A stretch of DNA of 7,349 nucleotides from a bacterium. Its GTDB lineage: Bacteria > Bacillota_I > Bacilli_A > RF39 > UBA660. The position numbers and the translations under genes were made by a program. Under the pieces are notes generated by a model. That model was not told where the DNA came from. It searched no databases and saw only the letters and a program-made list of their open reading frames with translations. Positions 1 to 5,103 of this stretch are shown piece after piece. Each line of letters opens with the position of its first letter. The first letter of the stretch is position 1. Where the stretch lies: NCBI GenBank assembly GCA_029012525.1, contig JAQXMG010000042.1, positions 1-7,349 of the forward strand, given 5' to 3'.

Positions 1-186
1 TTTAATAATTTTATTTCTATTAAAAGTTTTTTTGAAAAAAATAATATAGATTATAAGAATTATATGTCTATTAATGAAGTGAAAAATATTTTAATGCTTT
101 TAAAAGAAAAATTTAATTTGGAAGATTATATGGCAAAAATAAAAAGATTAGGAGAGAGTAGTTATATCAGAAAAAAAACAATGTAA
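1..186 (+). CDS. C-terminal end of an unidentified protein (5' end outside window)
   Basis: The frame is open from base 1 and ends at TAA 184-186, giving the last 61 residues of a protein that starts upstream of the window. The translation is rich in Lys, Asn, Ile and Phe (for example KNYMSINEVKNILMLLKEKF) and ends in a basic tail, RLGESSYIRKKTM. It looks like a helical, soluble C-terminus with no membrane segment and no motif I recognise. Codon use and A+T richness match the neighbouring genes, and the frame is uninterrupted, so it is probably a real gene end and not chance. In Bacillus the genes upstream of gpsB include recU and ponA, but this tail does not resemble the RecU or PBP1 C-termini as I know them. 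No function is assigned. Confidence 0.55.
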   Translation, partial: FNNFISIKSFFEKNNIDYKNYMSINEVKNILMLLKEKFNLEDYMAKIKRLGESSYIRKKTM

Positions 187-366
187 TATAAAAAAGTTCT
201 TATGGGATATTTTACTAATATTATAGACAAATTTTATAATGGTTTTACATAAAAATTAAGTATTTAAATGTGTATATAAAATATTTTAATGACCTTTAAA
301 TAATGATAAAAAAATAATTGTACCTTAATTAATTAGGAAAATTATAAGAAAGTAATTTATACTTTT
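187..366. other. AT-rich intergenic spacer with no recognisable gene
   Basis: This 180-base stretch separates the unidentified upstream gene from the gpsB control region. It is almost entirely A and T. The only open frame I see is a 16-codon ATG frame at 202-252 without a ribosome-binding site, which I do not accept as a gene. A 12-bp palindrome, TAAAATATTTTA, lies at 277-288 but is the kind expected by chance in such a composition. There is no strong terminator directly after the stop at 186; the first plausible one is at 367-393. Confidence 0.5.
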
Positions 367-393
367 AAAAGAATTGACAAAGTTCTTTTTTTT
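367..393 (+). terminator. Weak hairpin terminator overlapping the gpsB promoter
   Basis: AAAAGAATT (367-375) pairs with AGTTCTTTT (381-389), with one G-T wobble and a 5-nt loop GACAA. Eight consecutive T residues (386-393) follow. The stem has only one G-C pair, so termination may be weak. The -35 hexamer of the gpsB promoter lies inside the hairpin. Confidence 0.45.
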
Positions 394-402
394 ATTTAAA
401 AT
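374..402 (+). promoter_or_regulatory. Sigma-A-type promoter of gpsB
   Basis: A perfect -35 hexamer TTGACA (374-379) and a -10 hexamer TAAAAT (397-402; 5 of 6 consensus bases) are separated by 17 bp. Transcription would start near 409, giving a leader of about 20 nt. It would drive gpsB and, with no terminator seen downstream, possibly rnpB, rodZ and pgsA. The initially transcribed region holds AGAAAG (411-416) and GGTG (419-422) as weak Shine-Dalgarno candidates. Confidence 0.8.
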
Positions 403-428
403 GTATATGTAGAAAGTTGGTGTTTATT

Positions 429-770
429 ATGTATCAAAATAAATTAAATCTTATGCCCAATGATATTTTAGAAAAAGATTTTAAAATTGATACAAGAGGT
501 TATAGACTAAAAGAAGTTGATCAGTATCTAGATCTTATTATTCAAGATTATGAAACATTAATTGAAATAATAAAAAAACAAGAGAAAGAAAAAGATGAAC
601 TAACTGATGAAGTATTAAGATTAAAACAACAACTAAGAGATGCTAACATAAATGTTCAAATAGCAAAAGAAACACAAAAGGATACAGCATCATTTTCTAA
701 TTTAGATATTTTAAAAAGATTGTCAAACTTAGAGAAAACAATTTATGGAAAAGATTCAGATAATCAATAA
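429..770 (+). CDS. gpsB: Cell-division protein GpsB (DivIVA family)
   Basis: This 113-residue protein matches GpsB, a small cytoplasmic DivIVA-like protein. In Firmicutes it docks penicillin-binding proteins and helps switch wall synthesis between septum and side wall. The N-terminal 45 residues carry the family signature: DILEKDF, then TRGYRLKEVDQYLDLIIQDYE, very close to the B. subtilis form as I recall it (DILEKEF, RGYKQEDVDKFLDMIIKDYE). A Lys/Glu-rich coiled coil follows (about residues 45-85), then a short helical C-terminus (SNLDILKRLSNLEKTIYG) resembling the GpsB trimerisation segment. I chose ATG 429 over the TTG at 417 and GTG at 420 because the GpsB homology starts there and the predicted transcript begins at about 409. 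It sits directly upstream of rnpB, as in Bacillus. Confidence 0.93.
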   Translation: MYQNKLNLMPNDILEKDFKIDTRGYRLKEVDQYLDLIIQDYETLIEIIKKQEKEKDELTDEVLRLKQQLRDANINVQIAKETQKDTASFSNLDILKRLSNLEKTIYGKDSDNQ

Positions 771-775
771 AAAAT

Positions 776-1130
776 ATTAACATTTTAGGCAAACGCTGCA
801 TATTAATTATGTAGAGGAAAGTCCATGCTCACAAAAGCTGAGATGCTTTTAGTGTTTGTGCTTAGGAAAAAAATAACCTAAGGTAAGATTAATTCTTAAC
901 GGCGCGTCTTTAACCTAAACTTTATAGCATGGTTAAAGATGTATAAAGTGCCATAGAGACGAGTCTTATTAGAAATAGTAGGAGTGGAACGGGTAAACCC
1001 CACAAGTGAGAAACCCAAATTTTGGTAGGGGAATCTAAATAGGAAAATGAACCGATTTTAGAATCATTATTGATAGATAAATGTTTGCCACCGAATTTTC
1101 GGTACAGAACATGGCTTATTAAATGTTAAT
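776..1130 (+). ncRNA. rnpB: RNase P RNA, Bacillus type (type B)
   Basis: This is the catalytic RNA of RNase P, which with the RnpA protein removes 5' leaders from pre-tRNAs. Universal core sequences are present: GAGGAAAGTCC (814-824), GAGAAACCCAAATTTTGG followed by TAGGGGAA (1008-1033), and ACAGAACATGGCTTA (1104-1118). Type B character comes from the segment around 950-1000 (GTGCCATAGAGACGAGTC, AGAAATAGTAGGAGTGGAAC), which follows the B. subtilis RNA closely. Helices can be traced: P1 776-785 with 1121-1130 (10 bp), P2 GGCAAAC 788-794 with GTTTGCC 1083-1089, P3 796-802 with 808-814, and P12 907-915 with 931-939. The ends are set from P1 and could be off by a few bases. At about 355 nt it is shorter than the roughly 400-nt B. 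subtilis RNA, partly because P19 is cut to a 4-bp hairpin (1091-1102). A -10-like GATAAT at 759-764 would start transcription at the RNA's 5' end, but I see no good -35. Confidence 0.96.
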
Positions 1131-1151
1131 TAATAAAAGAAAGGATATATC

Positions 1152-1598
1152 ATGAAAGAAATTGGAGATATCTTTAAAGAAAAAAGAGAGGAAATAGGAA
1201 TTACAATTGAAGAAGTTTCTAGCGATTTGAAAATAGATAGTGTTTTAATTGATAATTTAGAAGAAGGAAACGATAGAGTTTTTAAAGATATATTAGAATT
1301 AAAAGATGTTATAAAATTATATGCTAAATATTTAGGACTTGATGAACAAGAACTTTTAGAAGAATATCAAGATTATGTATTTTCAAAAACATCAAAAATA
1401 TCAGTATACGATATTAAAGAGGGAATAGAAAATACAAAAAAAGAAGAGGAGATTGAAAAAAAAATAAAATCTCCATATACTACTGGTCTTGATTATAATT
1501 ATAAAAAAGATAAAAATATTGTAATAATACTTTGTATTGTTTTAATAATTATATTAATTCTTATGTATATGATAGTAAGAAATTTTATATTAGGTTAG
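1152..1598 (+). CDS. RodZ-like HTH membrane protein, short form
   Basis: This 148-residue protein has an N-terminal helix-turn-helix of the RodZ type (about residues 1-73). It includes GDIFKEKREEIGITIEEVS, KIDSVLIDNLEEG and the family's IKLYAKYLGLDEQELLEEY helix. A charged linker follows (about 74-121), then one hydrophobic segment (about 122-146, IVIILCIVLIIILILMYMIV) ending two residues before the stop. Canonical RodZ binds MreB with its cytoplasmic HTH and carries an extracytoplasmic domain of 100 or more residues; that outer domain is absent here. The call rests on domain order and on the position immediately upstream of pgsA, as with the B. subtilis rodZ homologue ymfM. AAAGGA (1140-1145) lies 6 nt before ATG 1152 and only about 10 nt after the end of rnpB. 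I am confident of the domain, less so that it serves MreB. Confidence 0.82.
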   Translation: MKEIGDIFKEKREEIGITIEEVSSDLKIDSVLIDNLEEGNDRVFKDILELKDVIKLYAKYLGLDEQELLEEYQDYVFSKTSKISVYDIKEGIENTKKEEEIEKKIKSPYTTGLDYNYKKDKNIVIILCIVLIIILILMYMIVRNFILG

Positions 1599-1602
1599 GA
1601 GA
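1597..1602 (+). promoter_or_regulatory. Shine-Dalgarno of pgsA overlapping the rodZ stop codon
   Basis: AGGAGA (1597-1602) shares two bases with the TAG stop of the rodZ-like gene (1596-1598) and stands 5 nt before ATG 1608. This tight arrangement suggests translational coupling of the two membrane proteins. Confidence 0.75.
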
Positions 1603-1607
1603 ATTTT

Positions 1608-2210
1608 ATGAAATTTAATGTACCAACAAAATTGTGTTTTTTAAGAATTATTTTTGCAATAGTAATTATTATTTTGCTTTTATTTCCATTTTACAGGTTT
1701 GATATTGCATTTCCTCAAATTTTGTATAAAAATATTTTGATTGATTTAAGATATATAATTGCTGGAATTATCTTTATTTTTGCAAGTATTACTGATTATT
1801 TTGATGGTCGTATTGCAAGGAAAAGAAAAGAGGTTACTAATTTTGGCAAAATGATTGATGCTATTGCTGATAAAATTTTAGTCAATTCAGTTCTTATAAT
1901 TTTTGCAACTCAAGGTTTTATATCACCATTTATTCCTGTTATTATTATTGTAAGAGATATAATAGTAGATGCTATAAAATTATGTGTTGCTAAAGAAGGA
2001 ACACAACAAGCTGCAATATTTTCTGGTAAATTAAAAACAGCATCTTTAATGATTGGTATGGTACTTACTTTTTTCTATAATTTACCATTTGAACTTATTG
2101 GTATTAAAGTTTCATCATTTTTCTTGTATTTTGGAACAATAATGTCACTTATTTCGATGTATGAGTATTATAAAATAAATAAAAAAGTTATTTTAAGTGA
2201 ATTTTTATAA
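1608..2210 (+). CDS. pgsA: CDP-diacylglycerol--glycerol-3-phosphate 3-phosphatidyltransferase
   Basis: PgsA transfers phosphatidyl from CDP-diacylglycerol to glycerol-3-phosphate, the committed step towards phosphatidylglycerol and cardiolipin, in the cytoplasmic membrane. The complete CDP-alcohol phosphatidyltransferase signature is visible: D63-x2-D66-G67-x2-A70-R71-x8-G80-x3-D84-x3-D88. The N-terminus VPTKLCFLRIIFA corresponds to the usual PN-LT--RI start of PgsA. Several hydrophobic segments follow the expected multi-pass layout (about residues 12-27, 48-62, 90-120, 142-160 and 168-186). The length of 200 residues is normal for the family. It directly follows the rodZ-like gene with a 9-nt gap and precedes recA, as in Bacillus except that cinA is missing. 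The signature alone does not fix the acceptor alcohol; gene context favours glycerol-3-phosphate over serine or inositol. Confidence 0.92.
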   Translation: MKFNVPTKLCFLRIIFAIVIIILLLFPFYRFDIAFPQILYKNILIDLRYIIAGIIFIFASITDYFDGRIARKRKEVTNFGKMIDAIADKILVNSVLIIFATQGFISPFIPVIIIVRDIIVDAIKLCVAKEGTQQAAIFSGKLKTASLMIGMVLTFFYNLPFELIGIKVSSFFLYFGTIMSLISMYEYYKINKKVILSEFL

Positions 2211-2225
2211 AAAAAATTATCCAAT

Positions 2226-2276
2226 AAAATCCAACAAACAAATGTTTGAAAAAACTATTGACAAGTTGGATTTTTT
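2226..2276 (+). terminator. Terminator after pgsA, with recA control sites in its loop
   Basis: AAAATCCAAC (2226-2235) is a perfect 10-bp complement of GTTGGATTTT (2265-2274), followed by a T-rich tail (TTTTTTGTTTT from 2271). The 29-nt loop is long for a terminator but contains an inner hairpin CAAAC/GTTTG and the -35 hexamer of recA. Confidence 0.6.
2235..2248 (+). promoter_or_regulatory. Candidate LexA (DinR) operator of recA
   Basis: CAAACAAATGTTTG is a palindrome with 5-bp arms, CAAAC and GTTTG, around AAAT. It matches 12 of 14 positions of the Gram-positive SOS box as I know it (CGAACRNRYGTTYC), differing at positions 2 and 14. It ends 9 bp upstream of the recA -35, a plausible operator position. 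The match and its place before recA are seen in the sequence; LexA control is inferred. Confidence 0.6.
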
Positions 2277-2286
2277 GTTTTACAAT
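2258..2286 (+). promoter_or_regulatory. Sigma-A-type promoter of recA
   Basis: A perfect -35 TTGACA (2258-2263) and a -10 TACAAT (2281-2286; 5 of 6) are spaced by 17 bp. The start point would be near 2293, leaving a leader of about 18 nt that is mostly Shine-Dalgarno. The spacer coincides with the 3' arm and T-tract of the preceding terminator. Confidence 0.85.
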
Positions 2287-2298
2287 TAAAACGTGAAT

Positions 2299-2303
2299 GG
2301 AGG
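2299..2303 (+). promoter_or_regulatory. Ribosome-binding site that fixes the recA start
   Basis: GGAGG stands 7 nt before ATG 2311. The in-frame GTG at 2293 lies upstream of this site and at the predicted transcription start, so it cannot be the start codon. Confidence 0.85.
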
Positions 2304-2310
2304 AAATTTT

Positions 2311-3354
2311 ATGGCAAAAAAAGATACACACGATAAAACTTTAGATCAAGTATTAGCGGATATCGAAAAACAATTTGGAAAAGGTTCAATTATGAGACTT
2401 GGTGAAAATCCTCATATGGAAGTTGAAACAACTTCAACTGGATCTTTGAATTTAGATTTAGCACTTGGTGTTATGGGTTATCCAAAAGGAAGAATTATTG
2501 AAATATTTGGACCAGAGTCAAGTGGTAAAACAACTGTTGCATTACACGCAATAGCAGAAGTACAAAAAACTGGTGGAAGGGCAGCATTTATAGATGCAGA
2601 ACACGCACTTGATCCTGTTTACGCAAAAAAATTAGGAGTAAATATTAATGATTTATTATTATCTCAACCAGATACTGGTGAACAAGCATTAGAAATTTGT
2701 GAAGCTTTGGTAAGAAGTGAAGCAGTAAATATTATTGTAATAGATTCAGTAGCAGCTCTTGTTCCTCAAGCAGAAATTGAAGGCGAGATGGGAGATAGTC
2801 ATGTTGGACTTCAAGCAAGACTTATGTCACAAGCATTAAGAAAACTATCTGGAACAATTAATAAAACTAAAACAACAGCTATTTTTATTAACCAATTAAG
2901 AGAAAAAGTTGGTGTTATGTTTGGTAACCCAGAAACAACACCAGGAGGACGTGCTTTAAAATTTTATTCAACAATAAGACTTGATGTAAGACGTGCTGAA
3001 CAAATAAAAAATGGTGAAAATGTTGTTGGTAATAGAACTGTTATTAAAGTAGTTAAAAATAAAGTTGCTCCACCATTTAAAACAGCAAATGTTGAAATTA
3101 TGTATGGCGAAGGTATCTCTAAAGAAAGTGAAGTAATAGATTTAGCTACTCAATTTAATATAATAGATAAAAGTGGGGCTTGGTATTCTTATAATGGCGA
3201 AAAAATTGGTCAAGGTAAAGAAAATGTAAGACTTATGTTAAAACAAAATAGAAAGTTGTTTGATGAATTAGAACAAAAAGTGCGTGAAAAATGCAAAAAA
3301 GAACAAGAAGTTAATTATGATGACGAAAAAATGGAACTAGAAGAACAAGAATAA
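2311..3354 (+). CDS. recA: Recombinase RecA
   Basis: RecA polymerises on single-stranded DNA, pairs it with homologous duplex DNA using ATP, and stimulates LexA self-cleavage in the SOS response. From ATG 2311 the protein has 347 residues, a normal length. Landmarks: N-terminal helix DQVLADIEKQFGKGSIMRLG; Walker A GPESSGKT (residues 67-74); DAEHALDP with the catalytic Glu near residue 97; Walker B IIVIDS (141-146); the DNA-binding L1 region around IEGEMGDSHVGLQARL; the L2 region in QLREKVGVMFGNPETTPGGR; and a Glu/Asp-rich C-terminal tail (DDEKMELEEQE). All key residues are intact and no intein interrupts the gene. It has its own promoter with a LexA-like box and is closed by a terminator at 3364-3396, so it appears to be a single-gene unit. 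Confidence 0.98.
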   Translation: MAKKDTHDKTLDQVLADIEKQFGKGSIMRLGENPHMEVETTSTGSLNLDLALGVMGYPKGRIIEIFGPESSGKTTVALHAIAEVQKTGGRAAFIDAEHALDPVYAKKLGVNINDLLLSQPDTGEQALEICEALVRSEAVNIIVIDSVAALVPQAEIEGEMGDSHVGLQARLMSQALRKLSGTINKTKTTAIFINQLREKVGVMFGNPETTPGGRALKFYSTIRLDVRRAEQIKNGENVVGNRTVIKVVKNKVAPPFKTANVEIMYGEGISKESEVIDLATQFNIIDKSGAWYSYNGEKIGQGKENVRLMLKQNRKLFDELEQKVREKCKKEQEVNYDDEKMELEEQE

Positions 3355-3363
3355 TCTTTATTT

Positions 3364-3396
3364 AAAAGTGCTGGAAATTTTTCTGGCATTTTTTTT
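3364..3396 (+). terminator. Rho-independent terminator of recA
   Basis: AAAAGTGCTGGAAA (3364-3377) pairs along its full length with TTTCTGGCATTTTT (3380-3393), with three G-T wobbles and the innermost pair open to form the loop. Eight T residues (3389-3396) follow. It starts 9 nt after the recA stop. Confidence 0.85.
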
Positions 3397-3397
3397 C

Positions 3398-3426
3398 TTG
3401 ACTTATTTCTCTAATAATTCTACAAT
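3398..3426 (+). promoter_or_regulatory. Sigma-A-type promoter of rny
   Basis: -35 TTGACT (3398-3403; 5 of 6) and -10 TACAAT (3421-3426), spaced by 17 bp. The -35 begins one base after the T-run of the recA terminator. The predicted start is near 3433. Confidence 0.82.
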
Positions 3427-3430
3427 AAAG

Positions 3431-3460
3431 TTATGTTAATTTAATATTTATTTAACATAA
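3431..3460 (+). promoter_or_regulatory. Inverted repeat / hairpin at the 5' end of rny mRNA
   Basis: TTATGTTAA (3431-3439) and TTAACATAA (3452-3460) are perfect 9-bp complements around a 12-nt AT-only loop. The repeat begins at the predicted transcription start and ends 7 nt before the GGAGG ribosome-binding site (3468-3472). It could be a 5'-terminal RNA hairpin affecting rny mRNA stability or translation, or a DNA operator. Confidence 0.5.
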
Positions 3461-3478
3461 AAGGAATGGAGGAATATA

Positions 3479-5032
3479 ATGGATAATTTATTACTTTCCA
3501 TTCTACTTGTCGCAATAGGATTAATCTTTGGTGGCGCTATTACTCTTTTTATGATTTATTTGAGAAATAAAAAAATTAAAAAAGAAATAGCAGAAGAGTT
3601 AGAAAAATCAAAAAAAGATGCTGAAAAAGCAAAAAGAGATATGATTTTTGAAGCTAAAGAAGAAGCTCATAGATTAAAATTAGAACTTGATAAAGAAATA
3701 AAAGAAAAAAAAGAAGATTTAAAAGAACAAGAAAATCGTCTTATCCAAAGAGAACAAAATATGGATAAAAGAGACGAGACTTTTCAAAAAAGAGAAAAAT
3801 TACTTGATGAACGTGAAGAAAAAATTTCTTTAAAGCTAGTTAAAGTTCAAACCGATCAAGCAGAAGTGGAAAAACTAAAGCAAGAACAAATTGATATGTT
3901 ATCAAAAATAAGTGGCTTAGAAAAAGAAAAAGCTAGAGAAATAATAATGCAAAAAGTAGAAGAAGAAATGTCTACTGAAATTACATCTTATATTAAAGAT
4001 CGTGAAGAAGAAGCAAGATTAGAAGCAGACAAAAAAGCAAAAGATTTACTTGTTTTATCAATGCAAAAATACTCTGCAGAAGTTTCTAATGAACAAACTG
4101 TATCAACAATTTCACTTCCAAATAATGAAATGAAAGGAAGAATTATCGGAAGAGAAGGAAGAAACATAAGAACTATTGAAGCCATAACAGGTGTTGATTT
4201 AATAATTGATGATACACCAGAAGCTATAGTTATATCATCATTTGATCCATTAAGAAGAGAAATTGCTAAAATAACCATTGAATCTTTAATTAAGGATGGT
4301 AGAATTCATCCTACAAGAATAGAAGAAATTTATGATAAAACAGTAAAAGAAATGAAAGAAAAAATCATGGAATATGGAAATAATGCTCTATTTGAACTTG
4401 GTATTCCAAAAGCAAGTAAAGAATTAACTGAAACTCTAGGGAAACTTCAATTTAGAACAAGTTATGGACAAAATGCTCTAAGTCATTCTATTGAAGTAGG
4501 TCATTTAGCAGGTATTATGGCAGCTGAGCTTGGCGAAAATGTTACTCTTGCAAAACGTGCTGGATTATTTCATGATATAGGCAAAGCAATTGATCACGAA
4601 ATAGAAGGAAGCCATGTTGATATTGGCGTTGATCTTGCCAAAAAAAGTCATGAAAATGAAATTGTAATAAATGCAATAGCATCACATCATGGTGATACTG
4701 AAACAACAAATATTATTTCAGTACTTGTGCAAATTGCAGATGCTTTATCAGCATCACGTCCAGGAGCTAGAAACGATTCATTAGAAAATTACATTAAAAG
4801 ACTTGAACAATTGGAACAAATGGCAAATGATATTAAAGGTATTGAAAAAAGCTATGCCCTTCAAGCAGGAAGAGAACTAAGAGTATTAGTAAAACCTGAT
4901 GAAGTAGACGATTTAGAAAGCCATAGAATTGCAAGAGAGTTAAAAGAAAAAATAGAAAAACAAATGCAATATCCTGGAACAATTAAAGTTACAGTTGTTA
5001 GGGAAACAAGAGCAGTAGAAGAAGCAAAATAA
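3479..5032 (+). CDS. rny: Ribonuclease Y
   Basis: RNase Y is the membrane-anchored endoribonuclease that starts bulk mRNA decay in many Firmicutes. The 517 residues show the full domain order: an N-terminal membrane anchor (about 4-27), a long Lys/Glu-rich coiled coil (about 30-195), a KH RNA-binding domain with the GxxG loop G224-R-E-G227 (about 210-275), and an HD catalytic domain (about 330-425). The metal-binding residues are H336, H365-D366, H403/H404 and D421. A conserved C-terminal region (about 440-510, with LQAGRELRVLVKP) completes it. Length and motifs match the B. subtilis enzyme (520 residues). GGAGG at 3468-3472 is 6 nt before ATG 3479. It has its own promoter and terminator. In Bacillus it also lies just downstream of recA, separated there by pbpX. 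Confidence 0.97.
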   Translation: MDNLLLSILLVAIGLIFGGAITLFMIYLRNKKIKKEIAEELEKSKKDAEKAKRDMIFEAKEEAHRLKLELDKEIKEKKEDLKEQENRLIQREQNMDKRDETFQKREKLLDEREEKISLKLVKVQTDQAEVEKLKQEQIDMLSKISGLEKEKAREIIMQKVEEEMSTEITSYIKDREEEARLEADKKAKDLLVLSMQKYSAEVSNEQTVSTISLPNNEMKGRIIGREGRNIRTIEAITGVDLIIDDTPEAIVISSFDPLRREIAKITIESLIKDGRIHPTRIEEIYDKTVKEMKEKIMEYGNNALFELGIPKASKELTETLGKLQFRTSYGQNALSHSIEVGHLAGIMAAELGENVTLAKRAGLFHDIGKAIDHEIEGSHVDIGVDLAKKSHENEIVINAIASHHGDTETTNIISVLVQIADALSASRPGARNDSLENYIKRLEQLEQMANDIKGIEKSYALQAGRELRVLVKPDEVDDLESHRIARELKEKIEKQMQYPGTIKVTVVRETRAVEEAK

Positions 5033-5045
5033 TTGCTTCTTTTTT
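5019..5045 (+). terminator. Terminator of rny, overlapping its last codons
   Basis: AAGAAGCAA (5019-5027) pairs perfectly with TTGCTTCTT (5033-5041) around the loop AATAA, followed by a T-run (5040-5045). The stop codon (5030-5032) is in the loop, so the 5' arm encodes the end of the protein. Confidence 0.85.
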
Positions 5046-5047
5046 AA

Positions 5048-5076
5048 TTGAATTTTTAAAACTAATATGATAATAT
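5048..5076 (+). promoter_or_regulatory. Promoter of the HerA-like ATPase gene
   Basis: -35 TTGAAT (5048-5053) and -10 TAATAT (5071-5076) at 17 bp, with an extended TG motif (5068-5069) one base before the -10. Transcription would start near 5083, followed by the ribosome-binding site AGAGGGTG (5089-5096) before ATG 5104. The -10 is less perfect than those of recA and rny. Confidence 0.6.
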
Positions 5077-5103
5077 ATTTATAGAATAAGAGGGTGTTAA
5101 ATA

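Noticed and set aside
1..186. Assignment of the truncated first gene to recU or ponA from Bacillus synteny
   Set aside because: The 61 visible residues do not resemble the C-termini of RecU or PBP1 as I know them, so the gene is left unnamed.
202..252. 16-codon ORF in the spacer before gpsB
   Set aside because: No Shine-Dalgarno, no clear promoter, and a length expected by chance.
277..288. 12-bp palindrome TAAAATATTTTA
   Set aside because: Composed only of A and T and short, so expected by chance here; not next to a gene start.
318..348. Promoter-like TTGTAC / TATAAG pair before gpsB, possibly for a small RNA
   Set aside because: The spacer is 19 bp, both hexamers are imperfect, and no RNA-like structure of its own follows before the 367-393 hairpin.
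417..428. TTG or GTG start for gpsB, adding 3-4 residues
   Set aside because: GpsB homology begins at ATG 429, and the predicted transcript starts at about 409, leaving no room for a ribosome-binding site before 417.
720..749. Possible rnpB promoter TTGTCA / TATGGA inside gpsB
   Set aside because: The -10 matches only 3 of 6 consensus bases and the start would fall about 20 nt before P1; too weak to list as a feature.
2277..2292. Small inverted repeat GTTTT/AAAAC around the recA -10
   Set aside because: Five-bp arms of nearly pure A/T are common by chance in this DNA.
2293..2310. GTG start for recA, adding six residues
   Set aside because: It lies at the predicted transcription start and upstream of the strong GGAGG (2299-2303), which clearly serves ATG 2311.
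3988..4278. A 96-codon open frame on the minus strand
   Set aside because: It lies wholly inside rny, in the coiled-coil and KH coding region, has no ribosome-binding site or recognisable domain, and is a by-product of the rny codon composition.
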